DNA from: an uncultured Thermomicrobia bacterium
GTDB lineage: Bacteria > Chloroflexota > Chloroflexia > Thermomicrobiales > JALYUS01
Assembly (NCBI GenBank): GCA_937968015.1
Contig: CALBSO010000146.1
Location: 1-64,000 of the forward strand
Reading direction: 5' to 3'
Length of the DNA stretch: 64,000 nt
Under the pieces are notes generated by a model. It did no database searches. It had not been told where the DNA came from and worked only from the letters and a program-made list of their open reading frames with translations. Numbering within the stretch: the stretch's first letter is position 1; each line of letters opens with the position of its first letter. Made by a program: the position numbers and the translations under genes. Below, piece after piece: positions 17,590 through 27,184 of the stretch.

Positions 17590-17802
17590 CTCCCAGCCCT
17601 TTCCGGCTTGTCTGACACGATGCTCTCCGGGCTCATCCTCCCGAACCCGGAGATGCCGGAGCGACACCCCCGCCCGGCAGAGCGATCATAGGGGGAAGAC
17701 GCGGGTGCGTCCAGATGCCGATACAATGCTCAACCAATGGCGACTCGATCTGCGATAGAATACCGCTATTCGCGTTATGGGGCTGGAAGGAAGGGGCAAG
17801 CA

Positions 17803-18960
17803 ATGACGATCCGGGCGGTGCGCTGTTTCCAGGTCTCCGGACATGGCGATGTCCTCTCCCCCGAGGAACGTCAGGCGCAGATGCTCGATATGTACCCCGA
17901 GTTCGCCGCTCGTGGCCCGGCGCAAGCGAGCAACCGCATCGAGGCAATCTATGTCGAGATCGAGACGGATGACGGCGCGCGGGGCATCTTCGGGCCGATC
18001 TTCGCCGAGAGCGCCGCGATTATCCGCCACAAACTCGCGCCGCATCTGATCGGGCGCGATCCGCTGGCGGGCGAGCATCTCTGGGACATTCTCTACCGGC
18101 AGGACCGGCACGCCCGTAAGGGCAATCAGATGATGGCGATCAGCGCGCTGGACAACGCGCTCTGGGATTTGCGCGGCAAACTGCTCGGCCAGCCCATCTA
18201 CCGCCTGCTCGGCGGCCCGACGCGGGAATCGGTCGCCTGCTACGCCTCGATGCTCGGCCACTCGCACGATCCCGGCCTGATCCGCGAGCGCGCGCAAGCG
18301 ATGGTGGCGGCGGGGTACGCGGCGCAGAAATGGTTCTTCCGCTATGGCCCCGGCGACGGCCTCCCTGGTATGGAGCGCAACGTCGCGATGGTGCGCGCGG
18401 TGCGCGAAGCGGTCGGGCCGAACATTGAGATCATGCTCGATGCCTTCATGAGTTGGGACGCGACATACACGATCCGCATGTTGGAACGGATCGCCGAGTA
18501 TCGCCCGCGCTGGATGGAGGAACCCGTGCCGCCGGACCGGATCAACGACTTCGCGATGATTCGCCGCGCGACAAATATCCCGATCGCAACGGGCGAGCAT
18601 GAGTACACCCGCTGGGGGTTTCTGCAACTTCTGCAGGCGGACGCGGTAGATGTCTTGCAAGCCGACCCGGACTGGTGCGGCGGCATCAGCGAGTTGGTGA
18701 AGATCGGCATCTTAGCCTCCGCGTTCGGGCGGCAGGTCGTGCCACACGGCCACTCAATTCACGCCGCCGTCCATGTGATCGCCGCCGGGTCTCCGGCGAC
18801 GTTCCCGATGGCGGAATACCTGCTGCGCAACCAGCCGGGCAAGCAGTATTTCCACACCGAGACGATGCAGCCCGCGCGCGGCGTGATCGCCCTCCCGACC
18901 ACACCCGGCCTCGGCTTCACGATAGACGACGCGAAAGTCGAGGAGCGTAACGAACTCTAG
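17803..18960 (+). CDS. Enolase-superfamily sugar-acid dehydratase, L-rhamnonate dehydratase-like
   Basis: A 385-residue mandelate racemase/muconate lactonising enzyme family member. The metal ligands can be read as LDAFMSW (Asp), WMEEPVPPD (Glu) and ATGEHEYT (Glu). The tail PHGHSIHAAVH and DWCGGI resemble L-rhamnonate dehydratase, where histidine is the catalytic acid/base. The likely reaction is removal of water from a six-carbon aldonate to a 2-keto-3-deoxy acid. GGAAGGAAGGGG precedes the ATG at 17803. The two rhamnose-mutarotase genes elsewhere in the window fit a deoxysugar theme. The exact substrate is uncertain. Confidence 0.82.
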   Translation: MTIRAVRCFQVSGHGDVLSPEERQAQMLDMYPEFAARGPAQASNRIEAIYVEIETDDGARGIFGPIFAESAAIIRHKLAPHLIGRDPLAGEHLWDILYRQDRHARKGNQMMAISALDNALWDLRGKLLGQPIYRLLGGPTRESVACYASMLGHSHDPGLIRERAQAMVAAGYAAQKWFFRYGPGDGLPGMERNVAMVRAVREAVGPNIEIMLDAFMSWDATYTIRMLERIAEYRPRWMEEPVPPDRINDFAMIRRATNIPIATGEHEYTRWGFLQLLQADAVDVLQADPDWCGGISELVKIGILASAFGRQVVPHGHSIHAAVHVIAAGSPATFPMAEYLLRNQPGKQYFHTETMQPARGVIALPTTPGLGFTIDDAKVEERNEL

Positions 18961-18997
18961 AGCCGGTGGCGCATGCTTCAGCCTACGAGCAACAGGC

Positions 18998-19016
18998 GAC
19001 AGGGTAAAATCCTGTC
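18998..19016. repeat. Small hairpin GACAGG/CCTGTC
   Basis: GACAGG and CCTGTC flank GTAAAAT in the spacer after the enolase-family gene. The surrounding bases (GCTTCAGCCTACG) resemble one arm of the long inverted repeat near 36.0 kb, so this may be a decayed copy of that element. Confidence 0.4.
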
Positions 19017-19056
19017 CCACGAATGAATAGTGGACAGATCAGGAAGGGGAGCCGCG

Positions 19057-22000
19057 ATGGGTGTCACGGAAAGTTTGCTGGAATCGCTCGAATGGCGGTG
19101 CATCGGGCCGCATCGGGGCGGGCGATGCGTGGCGGTGGCGGGGGATGTCTCGGACCCAATGACCTATTACCACGGGGCGTGCGCGGGCGGCGTCTGGAAG
19201 ACCAATGATGGCGGCACGACGTGGCGCAATGTCTCGGATGGCTTCTTCACAACGGCGGCGGTCGGCGCGATTGCCGTCTCGGAGTCCGACCCGAATGTCA
19301 TCTACGCGGGCACGGGCGAGGCGACGATCCGGGGCAATGTCTCGCATGGCGATGGGGTCTACAAATCCACCGATGGCGGCAAGACGTGGCGGAACATGGG
19401 GCTGGCAGCGACGCGCCATATCGGCAAGATTCGCATCCACCCGAAGAACCCGGAGATTGTCTACGTCGCGGCGTTCGGCCACGCATGGGGAACAAACCCG
19501 GAGCGTGGCGTCTATCGTTCCACGGACGGCGGCGAGACATGGGAGTTGGTGCTGCATAAGAGCGACCGCGCCGGATCGCACGACATCGCGATGGACCCGC
19601 ACAACCCACGCATCCTTTACGCCTCGATCTGGCAGGCACAACGCTACCCGCACCAACTGATCAGCGGCGGCGAAGAGAGCGGCCTCTGGAAGACGACCGA
19701 CGGCGGCGATACCTGGACCGAACTGACGCACAAGCCCGGCCTGCCCACTGGCGTGCTTGGTAAGATCGGCATCGCCTGCGCGGCGTCGGACGACCGCGCC
19801 TGGGCAATTGTCGAGGCGGAGGATGGCGGGCTGTTCCGCACCGACGATGGCGGCGAGCGGTGGGAGCGCGTGAGCGATGCGCCCTTCCTCCGCACTCGCG
19901 CCTGGTATTACTGCCATCTGATCGCCGATCCGCAGGATGCCGACACGATCTGGGGCCTTGACTACGCGGTCTGGAAATCCACCGACGGCGGGCGGAACTT
20001 CACGCAGTATCCGTCGCAGCACGGCGACGAGCACGCCCTCTGGATCAACCCGCACAACACCCGGATCATGATTAAGGGGGACGATGGCGGCGCGTGCGTC
20101 ACCTACACCGGCGGCGCGTCGTGGTCCACGCTCTATAACCAGCCGACCGCGCAGTTGTACCACGTCACGACGGATGACCGTTTCCCCTACCGTGTCTACG
20201 GCTCGCAGCAGGACAACACGGCGATCTCGGTGCCGAGTATGTCGGTCGAGGGGGCAATCCACGAGCGGGACTGGTTCGAGCCGGGCGGCGGCGAGAGCGG
20301 CTACATCGGCGTCAAGCACGACGACCCGGATTTGGTCGTCGCCTCCGGACCGATTGGCCCGCGCGCCTTCAACGACCGGATGCACCTCTACAATCATCGC
20401 ACCGGGCAGCGGCGCAACATCACCGTCTGGCCCGAACTGTACGGTTGGGCGCTCGGCGCGGTGGATTTGAAGTATCGCTTCCAGTGGACCTTCCCGATTT
20501 TCTTCTCTCGCCACGATCCGAACACGCTCTACGTCTCCGGCAACCGCGTCTTCCGCTCCACCGATCTCGGTACGACGTGGGAGGCGATCAGCCCCGACCT
20601 GACGCGCAACGATCCCTCGCGGCTTCAATCCTCCGGCGGGCCGATCACGCGGGACAACACCGGCGCGGAGGTCTATTGCACGATTTTCGCCCTCGTCGAA
20701 TCCCCGCACAAAGCGGGCGTCTTCTGGGCGGGCTCGGACGACGGCCTGGTACACATCTCGGAAGACAACGGCAAGACATGGACGAACATCACGCCGCCCG
20801 ATCTGCCGGAGTGGGCGCTGATCTCGATTATCGAGCCGTCGCCGCACGATCCCGCGACCGCCTACGTCGCCGCGACGCGCTACAAGAGCGACGACACGAC
20901 GCCGTACATCTACAAGACGACCGACTCCGGCAAGACCTGGACAAAGATCACGAATGGGATCCCCGCTGGTGATTTCACGCGCGTCGTGCGCGAAGACCCG
21001 GAGCAGCGTGGCCTCCTCTATGCGGGCACGGAAACGGGCATCTATCTCTCCTTCGATGACGGCGGCAACTGGCAGCGCGTTGGCGGCGGGCGTCCGTTGG
21101 GCAACATGCCCGTCGTGCCGATCCATGACCTGATCATCAAGGGGACGGACATGGTCGTCGCGACACATGGCCGCGCCTTCTGGGTCCTCGACGATGTGAC
21201 ACCCTTCCGGCAGATCGCGGCGGGCGTCAAGGGTGATGGGGCACTGCTCTTCGCGCCGCGCCCGACGGTGCGGGTGCGTATCCATCAGGGGTTCGGCGGC
21301 GAGCCAATCGAAGGCATGATCAATCACGGCCACGCGGCGACGAGCGTCGTCTCGTATCTCACCGCGAAGCGGCCGGATGGCACGACGCGCAAGGAGTACG
21401 TCAATGCCGGGGCGAACCCGCCCGATGGCGTCATCATCCAGTATTACCTGGCGGAATCACCCACCGATGGTCTCACGCTGACCATCAAAGACGAAAAGGG
21501 TGCCATCGTACGCACCTACACGAGCGAGGAGGAGCCGGATTCTCAGTCCTCATCCCTCGGTCCTCAGTCCTTGCACCCAGGCGTCAACCGTCTTATCTGG
21601 GATATGCGCTACACGGGTGTACCGAACCTCAACGCGCCGGACCTCAACGTCTGGGAACGGTCGGTCGGCCCGATGGTCATTCCCGGCATCTATGCCGTGG
21701 AACTGAAGATCGGCGATCAGACGTTCACCCAACCGGTCGAGATCATCCGCGACCCACGGATCACGGCAAGCGAGCGGGAACTCATCGCTCAGAGGGATAT
21801 GTTGCTTGGGATGCGTGACCGGCTGGCGGAGACGCATCGCGCCGTGACGCGCATCCGCACCGTGCGCGGCCAGGTCGAGGATTGGGAAGAGCGGTTCAAG
21901 GATGACGAGAGGGGCGAAAAGGCAGTAGCCGTCCGCGCGGCGGCGAAGGAGTTGAAGAACGAACTCGCCTCCATCGAGCGGGCGTTGATTGATGTCCGCT

Positions 22001-22239
22001 CCAAAAGCCCAACCCTCTTCCCCATCGGCTTGCAGGAGAAATTCAACGCGCTCTTCGATACCGTGGACAGCGCCGATTACGTTCCTACGCGGCAATCGGA
22101 GGAGGTTTCCACCGAACTCTCCGAGCGACTGGACGAGCAACTGATGCGCCTCAAAAACGCGCTCGCCGAAGAGGGCAACATCCTCAACCGCGCCATCGCC
22201 GCGACCGGCATCCCGGCGGTGGCTACGCTATCCGACTGA
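19057..22239 (+). CDS. Large BNR/Asp-box repeat (VPS10/sialidase-like) protein
   Basis: A 1060-residue protein built from repeated Asp-box motifs such as STDGGKTWRN, STDGGETWEL, TTDGGDTWTE and SEDNGKTWTN, typical of multi-bladed sialidase or sortilin-type propellers (residues 1 to about 720). A C-terminal region holds an FlgD-like/Ig-like segment (GVNRLIWDMRYTG) and a helical, coiled-coil-like tail from about 900. No signal peptide is seen at the chosen start (AGGAAGGGGA before the ATG at 19057), which is odd for this family and suggests cytoplasmic action or non-classical export. Enzymatic function unknown. Confidence 0.85.
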   Translation: MGVTESLLESLEWRCIGPHRGGRCVAVAGDVSDPMTYYHGACAGGVWKTNDGGTTWRNVSDGFFTTAAVGAIAVSESDPNVIYAGTGEATIRGNVSHGDGVYKSTDGGKTWRNMGLAATRHIGKIRIHPKNPEIVYVAAFGHAWGTNPERGVYRSTDGGETWELVLHKSDRAGSHDIAMDPHNPRILYASIWQAQRYPHQLISGGEESGLWKTTDGGDTWTELTHKPGLPTGVLGKIGIACAASDDRAWAIVEAEDGGLFRTDDGGERWERVSDAPFLRTRAWYYCHLIADPQDADTIWGLDYAVWKSTDGGRNFTQYPSQHGDEHALWINPHNTRIMIKGDDGGACVTYTGGASWSTLYNQPTAQLYHVTTDDRFPYRVYGSQQDNTAISVPSMSVEGAIHERDWFEPGGGESGYIGVKHDDPDLVVASGPIGPRAFNDRMHLYNHRTGQRRNITVWPELYGWALGAVDLKYRFQWTFPIFFSRHDPNTLYVSGNRVFRSTDLGTTWEAISPDLTRNDPSRLQSSGGPITRDNTGAEVYCTIFALVESPHKAGVFWAGSDDGLVHISEDNGKTWTNITPPDLPEWALISIIEPSPHDPATAYVAATRYKSDDTTPYIYKTTDSGKTWTKITNGIPAGDFTRVVREDPEQRGLLYAGTETGIYLSFDDGGNWQRVGGGRPLGNMPVVPIHDLIIKGTDMVVATHGRAFWVLDDVTPFRQIAAGVKGDGALLFAPRPTVRVRIHQGFGGEPIEGMINHGHAATSVVSYLTAKRPDGTTRKEYVNAGANPPDGVIIQYYLAESPTDGLTLTIKDEKGAIVRTYTSEEEPDSQSSSLGPQSLHPGVNRLIWDMRYTGVPNLNAPDLNVWERSVGPMVIPGIYAVELKIGDQTFTQPVEIIRDPRITASERELIAQRDMLLGMRDRLAETHRAVTRIRTVRGQVEDWEERFKDDERGEKAVAVRAAAKELKNELASIERALIDVRSKSPTLFPIGLQEKFNALFDTVDSADYVPTRQSEEVSTELSERLDEQLMRLKNALAEEGNILNRAIAATGIPAVATLSD

Positions 22240-22321
22240 CGTTCCACTGCATGTATCTCCCTTCCGGGCGCCCTCTGGGCAGCATGGGCAGGATGGGGAA
22301 GGGAGTCGGGGGTTAGAGCCA

Positions 22322-23164
22322 ATGCAAGACCTTTTACGCCAACTCAACGGCCTCTGCGACACGCAGCCATTCCACACCGGCTGGTATCTCAAGAATCTGC
22401 GAACGGGCGAGGCCGCTGACCGGCATGGGCATACCATCGTGCCCTCGGCGAGCACGCGAAAGATCGCCATTCTGATGACCGCGCTCGCGGGCGTCAGTGC
22501 GGGGGATTTCGCGCTCGATCAGCCGGTGACGATCACGGCAAAGTATCAGGACAACAACAGCGGCTGCTTCCAGCACTTCCAGCCCGGCTTCACGATCCAG
22601 TTCCGGGACGCGCTCGTGATGATGATTATCGTCAGCGACAATGCCAGCACGGGCACAATCGCGGAGATGGTCGGGTTGGATCGCGTCAACGCCCTCTGCC
22701 GGTCCATCGGCATGCAGGGAACAGCCCACCGCCACGGCATGCCGCCGGGCAATCTCGCCCGCGATCACGCCGTCGAGGAGACGAACGCGACAACACCCGC
22801 CGATGTCGGTCTGCTGCTCGAATCTATCCTCGCGGGGACGCGCGACGCGGATGCGGCCCGGCGGCTCGGCTGCACGCCGGAACTCTGCCGGTTGGCGATG
22901 GAGATCCTCAGTTGGCAGAAACTGAATGCCCGCATGCCCGCGCTCCTGCCGACGGGCACGAAGGTCGCGCACAAGACCGGCACCGGCGCGCGGAATTACA
23001 ACGATGCCGGGATCGTCTTTCAGGGTGACGATCCCCTCTTCATCCTCACCGTCTACACAGAGCATGTGCCGGTGGAGATGCCGGACGGCATGCCGGGCGC
23101 AGCCGCCGCGCAGCAGACCATCGCGCGCCTCACCCGCGTCTGCTGGGATGCGCTGAAGGTATAG
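22322..23164 (+). CDS. Class A beta-lactamase fold serine hydrolase
   Basis: A 280-residue serine beta-lactamase/DD-peptidase fold protein. The catalytic triad of motifs is present: Ser44-T-R-Lys47 (SxxK), Ser105-Asp-Asn (SDN) and HKTGTG near 222. A clear omega-loop E-x-x-x-N of true class A lactamases is not found (ETNATTPAD occupies that place), so activity against beta-lactams is doubtful. There is no signal peptide, so it would be cytoplasmic unless the start is wrong. The start codon is preceded only by GGGGTTAGAGCCA. It precedes the LLM gene by 26 bases. Confidence 0.8.
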   Translation: MQDLLRQLNGLCDTQPFHTGWYLKNLRTGEAADRHGHTIVPSASTRKIAILMTALAGVSAGDFALDQPVTITAKYQDNNSGCFQHFQPGFTIQFRDALVMMIIVSDNASTGTIAEMVGLDRVNALCRSIGMQGTAHRHGMPPGNLARDHAVEETNATTPADVGLLLESILAGTRDADAARRLGCTPELCRLAMEILSWQKLNARMPALLPTGTKVAHKTGTGARNYNDAGIVFQGDDPLFILTVYTEHVPVEMPDGMPGAAAAQQTIARLTRVCWDALKV

Positions 23165-23190
23165 TGCCGGATACAGACAGGAGGGATACG

Positions 23191-24156
23191 ATGAAGTTTG
23201 GCCTGACACTACCGAACCGTGGTGTCCTCTTCGGCGCGACGACCGCCGAGGAAATGCTGAAGACGGCGGAGATTGCCGATCAGTCGGGTGCGTTTCAATC
23301 CGTCTGGGTCGGCGATAGTCTCTTTGGGAAGCCCCGGATGGAGTCCATCGCGCTCCTCGCCGGCGTCGCCGCCCGGACGAAGCGCGTCCGGCTCGGCCCC
23401 GCCTGCATGGCGAGTCTCACCTTGCGCGATCCGGTGATGCTCGCCTATCAATGGGCGAGCCTCGATCTCCTCGCGGAGGGGCGAACAGTGATGGTCGGCT
23501 GCACCGGCATCGTTCCGCAGGCGGGTGGCGACATCGAGAACACAGTGTACGGCGTGGACAACAAGGCGCGAGTCGAGCGGCTGACTGAGTGGATCACGAT
23601 ACTCAAGCGCCTCTGGACCGAGGACAATGTGACGCATGAAGGGAAGCACTACCAGTTTGCAAACGTGACCATCGAGCCGAAGCCCGCTGCCAAACCGCGC
23701 CCGCCGATTTGGATCGCGAACAACGCCCAGGGCAGCCGCGAAGTGATCGAGCGGACGCACCGGCGCGTCGCCCGCCATGCCGATGGCTGGCAGACCTCGC
23801 TCTCCGACCCGGAAGATGTCGCGTGGCGGATCGCCGACGTCCGCGCGAAAGTCCGAGAAGCGGGCCGCAACCCGGACGAACTCGAAACTCATCTCTACCA
23901 CAATATCAATGTGAACGAGGATCGGGATGCCGCGCTCGCGGAGTCCAAGCAGTTCCTCGACACGTACTACATGATGGATTACGCGACGGAACGGGTCGCA
24001 AGCTGGACGGCAACCGGCTCCCCCGCCGCGTGCATCGAGCACCTGCGCGCCTACGAGCGGATGGGTTTCCACGAAGTGACACTGCGTTGCACGAGTTGGG
24101 ATCAGATCGGGCAACTGAAGCGTGTGATCGCCGAGGTACTGCCGGCGTTCACATAG
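23191..24156 (+). CDS. LLM-class flavin-dependent oxidoreductase
   Basis: A 321-residue luciferase-like monooxygenase or F420-dependent reductase. It has the TIM-barrel start KFGLTLPNRG, the VRLGPACMASLTLRDPVMLA segment, and the usual EAFRFLTIL-like helix EWITILKRLWTEDNVTHEGKHY; PPIWIANNAQ is the barrel strand near the cofactor. The family uses FMN or F420; I cannot tell which. AGGAGGG stands six bases before the ATG, ruling out a GTG at 23164. It follows the serine hydrolase and precedes DUF1989. Confidence 0.85.
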   Translation: MKFGLTLPNRGVLFGATTAEEMLKTAEIADQSGAFQSVWVGDSLFGKPRMESIALLAGVAARTKRVRLGPACMASLTLRDPVMLAYQWASLDLLAEGRTVMVGCTGIVPQAGGDIENTVYGVDNKARVERLTEWITILKRLWTEDNVTHEGKHYQFANVTIEPKPAAKPRPPIWIANNAQGSREVIERTHRRVARHADGWQTSLSDPEDVAWRIADVRAKVREAGRNPDELETHLYHNINVNEDRDAALAESKQFLDTYYMMDYATERVASWTATGSPAACIEHLRAYERMGFHEVTLRCTSWDQIGQLKRVIAEVLPAFT

Positions 24157-24217
24157 CGCCTTCATGCGCCACGACACGTTTGGTGGCGAGGAGATCTCAC
24201 GGGAGGTACGATGAAGA

Positions 24218-24841
24218 ATGGGTTCCGCCAACGCCGAACCAGCGACACAGACGATCCCAGCCAAAAGCGGCCATGCTGTCGCGATTCGCGCGGGGGAAGC
24301 GGTCAAATTGATCAATACGCATGGCAGCCAGGTCGTTGATACCTGGGCCTTCTGCACAGATGATTCGACCGAATATCTCTCGATGGAGCAGACGCGGCGG
24401 ATGCTGTTCAAACTCTGGCCGCAGAAAGGCGACACGCTCTACAGCAATCGCCGGAACGCCATGCTCGTCATGGAGGAAGATACCTCTCCGGGCGTGCATG
24501 ACACACTCTTCGCCTGCTGTGACTCGTGGGTCTATGACAATTATGGTTGTCCACCGGGGCATGCGAACTGTCGCGACAACTTTATCGCGGCGTTGGCCGT
24601 GCTTGGCATTACCCCGCCGGTGGCGCCAAATCCCCTCAACCTGTGGATGAATATCCCCATCCGGGAGAATATGTTCCTCGCGATCGAGCCGCCGGTGAGC
24701 AGGTCGGGCGATTATGTGATCCTTCGGGCACTCGTACCTGTCGTACTGATATTCTCCGCGTGCCCGATGGACGTTACCCCCATCAATGGCGAGGACTGCG
24801 AGCCAACAGAAGTACATTTCCAGGTTCTCGACGGCGAATGA
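24218..24841 (+). CDS. DUF1989 / urea-carboxylase-associated family protein
   Basis: A 207-residue cupin-like protein of the family annotated as urea carboxylase-associated. Typical features are AVRAGEAVKLINTHGSQVVDTWAF near the N-terminus, the DTLFACCD motif and GCPPGHANCRDNF with conserved Cys and His residues, ending in EVHFQVLDGE. In other genomes the family is linked to urea or amide breakdown; there is no urea carboxylase here. The best ribosome site (GGGAGGTACG) leads to an ATG at 24211 that is out of frame, so the start at 24218 is the best in-frame option. See the separate note. Confidence 0.78.
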   Translation: MGSANAEPATQTIPAKSGHAVAIRAGEAVKLINTHGSQVVDTWAFCTDDSTEYLSMEQTRRMLFKLWPQKGDTLYSNRRNAMLVMEEDTSPGVHDTLFACCDSWVYDNYGCPPGHANCRDNFIAALAVLGITPPVAPNPLNLWMNIPIRENMFLAIEPPVSRSGDYVILRALVPVVLIFSACPMDVTPINGEDCEPTEVHFQVLDGE

Positions 24842-24880
24842 GGTCATCAATCACCGTGAGCGCGCGGTGGTATCAGGCTG

Positions 24881-24921
24881 CTCGCTCCTCTCTACCGGTC
24901 GCCTAACTGGTAGAGAGCGAG
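24881..24921. terminator. Hairpin after the DUF1989 gene
   Basis: CTCTCTACCGGT (24888-24899) and ACTGGTAGAGAG (24906-24917) pair with a single G-T wobble and a 6-base loop; CTCG and CGAG extend the stem after a bulge. There is no T-run, so termination would be weak. It may equally be a leader structure of pepA. Confidence 0.4.
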
Positions 24922-25008
24922 TCGCGAAGGTATCTGTAGCACCCTTGTGTCATACTGCATATCTGCACTGTTGGCGTGTCGGGATAGATGAAGAGGAGGG
25001 ATGCGACG

Positions 25009-26490
25009 ATGGCCTTGACGATCACGACGAAATCCGGGGATGCCCTGATGGCGAGCGCGGACGCAATCATTCTGCCCGTCCGCGCGGGGGCGGGCGTACC
25101 GGCGGGGCTGGACGGTAGCGACCGGTTCAATGGGCAACTCGCGTCTGTGCTCGATGCGACCGGGTTCACGGGCAAAGCGGGGCAAGTCACTGCGATTCCG
25201 ACCTTTGGCAAACTGCCCGCGCGCACGCTCGTCCTCGCGGGCACCGGCGAAGGTGACGACCCCGCGCTGCGCGGCGAATCGCTGCGCCGGGCATATGGCG
25301 CGGCAGTCAAGCGGGCAGAGGACCAGGGAGCGAGATCGGTCGCGGCACTGCTGCCGGGTGGCGCGGATGCCGACGCGGTCAGCGCGGTCGTTGAGGGGCT
25401 GACACTCGCCCTCTACCGCTTCGCGCGCTACAAGAGCGACGGCGAGGAATCATCCAAAGCGGTCGCATCCATTGAACTCTGGTCGTCCGGGCCGGTGCCG
25501 GAGGGTGCCGTCGCGCACGGGCAGGCGATTGCGGCGGGCGTCGCCCTCGCGCGTGACCTCGTCAACACGATCTCCAACGACAAGACGCCACCGCAGATCG
25601 CTGCCTGGGCGCAACGGGTGGCGCGCGACTCCGGCCTCCCCTGCGAGGTGCTCGATGAGAGGGCGCTCGCCAGCGGCGGCTACCACAGCATCCTCGCGGT
25701 CGGTAAGGGGAGTGCTGCCCCGCCCCGTTTGGTCGAAATGGTTTATGAGCCAAAGGGGGGTGCGACGAAAACGGTCGCACTCGTCGGCAAGACGATCACC
25801 TTCGACTCGGGCGGTCTCGACCTGAAGACGCAGGACGGCATGTATGCGATGAAGACAGACATGGGCGGCGGGGCAGCGGTGCTCGGCGCGATGTACGCCA
25901 TCGCACAGATCAAGCCGAATGTGCGGGTGATCGGCATTATGGCGGCGGCAGAGAACATGCCGAGCGGCACGGCGATGCGCCCGAGCGATGTCGTCACCGC
26001 GCTGAATGGCAAGACGTTCGAGATCGGCAACACGGATGCCGAGGGGCGGATGGTGCTCGCGGACGCCGTCACCCACGCCGCGCGGGCGGGCGCGGACGAG
26101 ATCATTGATCTCGCCACGCTCACCGGCGCGAAAATGGTCGCCCTCGGCAATATCGCCGTCGCGGTGATGGGCAATGATCAGGGTTTGACGGATCGCTTCA
26201 TCGCGGCGGCGGGCAACGCGGGGGAGCGCATCTGGCAGTTGCCAACCTGGGATGAGTACAAGGAGCAATTGAAGAGCGACATCGCGGACCTCAAGAGCAC
26301 CGGCGGGCGCGGCGGCGGCGCGATCATCGCGGCGCTCTTCATCGGTGAGTTCGTCGAGGGCAAGCCGTGGATCCACCTCGACATCGCGGGGAGTGCCGCG
26401 ACCGCCGAAAACGGCCCCTACACCCCGAAGGGCGCGACAGGCGTGATGGTCCGCTCCCTCGTCCAGTATGTCGAGGAGGCCGGGAAGTAG
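25009..26490 (+). CDS. pepA: Leucyl aminopeptidase (M17)
   Basis: Cytosolic two-zinc aminopeptidase that trims N-terminal residues from peptides. The 493-residue chain has the small macrodomain-like N-terminal half and the M17 catalytic half with VGKTITFDSGGLDLK, MKTDMGGGAAVL and the family signature NTDAEGRMVLAD, whose Asp and Glu bind metal. EHLDIAG-type end HLDIAGSA and GATGVMVRSL are typical. GAGGAGGG precedes the ATG at 25009 by eight bases, better than the frame's first start at 24988. It stands alone; a small secreted protein follows. Confidence 0.93.
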   Translation: MALTITTKSGDALMASADAIILPVRAGAGVPAGLDGSDRFNGQLASVLDATGFTGKAGQVTAIPTFGKLPARTLVLAGTGEGDDPALRGESLRRAYGAAVKRAEDQGARSVAALLPGGADADAVSAVVEGLTLALYRFARYKSDGEESSKAVASIELWSSGPVPEGAVAHGQAIAAGVALARDLVNTISNDKTPPQIAAWAQRVARDSGLPCEVLDERALASGGYHSILAVGKGSAAPPRLVEMVYEPKGGATKTVALVGKTITFDSGGLDLKTQDGMYAMKTDMGGGAAVLGAMYAIAQIKPNVRVIGIMAAAENMPSGTAMRPSDVVTALNGKTFEIGNTDAEGRMVLADAVTHAARAGADEIIDLATLTGAKMVALGNIAVAVMGNDQGLTDRFIAAAGNAGERIWQLPTWDEYKEQLKSDIADLKSTGGRGGGAIIAALFIGEFVEGKPWIHLDIAGSAATAENGPYTPKGATGVMVRSLVQYVEEAGK

Positions 26491-26637
26491 CGGGTAACGC
26501 GTCGTGAGGAAGGAGGGAGACAACCATAACGCGACGGCCATACATCCAATCGGCGGCAAATTGCGTTCCATTGAGCGGGTGCGCCGTGCGTCATGGTGTC
26601 GGACCGGATGGAACCATCTCTAAGAAGGAGGCCCACG

Positions 26638-27021
26638 ATGCGTCTACGTCGAATGATCGCTGCACTGGCTGCCACACTCGCCTTACTGGCATTCGCCGCG
26701 CCCGCGCTCGCCGCGCCGACGATCACGCTCCCCGCCAGTGTCACCTATGGCCAAAACTCAACGCTCAAGGTCACGGGTTTGAATCCAGGGGCGGCCTACC
26801 TGATCCTGCTCTACGATCCGCTTGGGCTACCAATTGCGGCGATTCCCGCCACTGCCGGCGCCGATGGTGCGCTCTCCCGCGACTTCCCGCCACCCCCGCA
26901 GGCAATTCCGGGACACTACACCTTCGTCGTCGCGACACCGGACTACGTTACGGTCGCGAAGGCAACCGGACTCCTCACGGGTACGTCGCCCTACCACAAT
27001 ATCCATCAGTTGGGCGTCTGA
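26638..27021 (+). CDS. Small secreted protein with Ig-like fold features
   Basis: A 127-residue protein with a clear signal peptide: MRLRR, a hydrophobic stretch to about residue 20, and the cleavage motif ALAAP. The mature part (APTITLPASVTYGQNSTLKV onwards) is a beta-rich segment resembling bacterial Ig-like domains. No catalytic motif is visible and I do not recognise a named family. AAGGAGG stands six bases before the ATG. A strong terminator follows 27 bases after the stop, so it is expressed by itself or with pepA. Confidence 0.75.
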   Translation: MRLRRMIAALAATLALLAFAAPALAAPTITLPASVTYGQNSTLKVTGLNPGAAYLILLYDPLGLPIAAIPATAGADGALSRDFPPPPQAIPGHYTFVVATPDYVTVAKATGLLTGTSPYHNIHQLGV

Positions 27022-27048
27022 ACCGTCAATTAACCGGCGGAGCCGGCA

Positions 27049-27078
27049 CGGGAGCGATGCGCATCGCTCCCGTTTTTC
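27049..27078 (+). terminator. Rho-independent terminator after the small secreted gene
   Basis: A perfect 12-base palindrome CGGGAGCGATGC/GCATCGCTCCCG is followed directly by TTTTTCCT. The innermost bases form the loop. Confidence 0.9.
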
Positions 27079-27184
27079 CTGCCGTTTTTTCCTGCCGTTC
27101 GGAAATGCGCGCCGGGTCGCTCCATGATAGAGTAGCCATGCCTCGCAAGGGCACGGAGACGGGGATCGCGGAGAGGGGGCTGAG

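Noticed and set aside
19039..21333. 764-codon open frame on the minus strand
   Set aside because: It lies wholly inside the BNR-repeat gene, has an Arg/Asp-rich composition typical of an antisense frame in GC-rich DNA and matches no domain.
22322..23164. Antibiotic-resistance beta-lactamase
   Set aside because: SxxK, SDN and KTG are present, but the omega-loop Glu motif and a signal peptide are missing, so resistance cannot be claimed.
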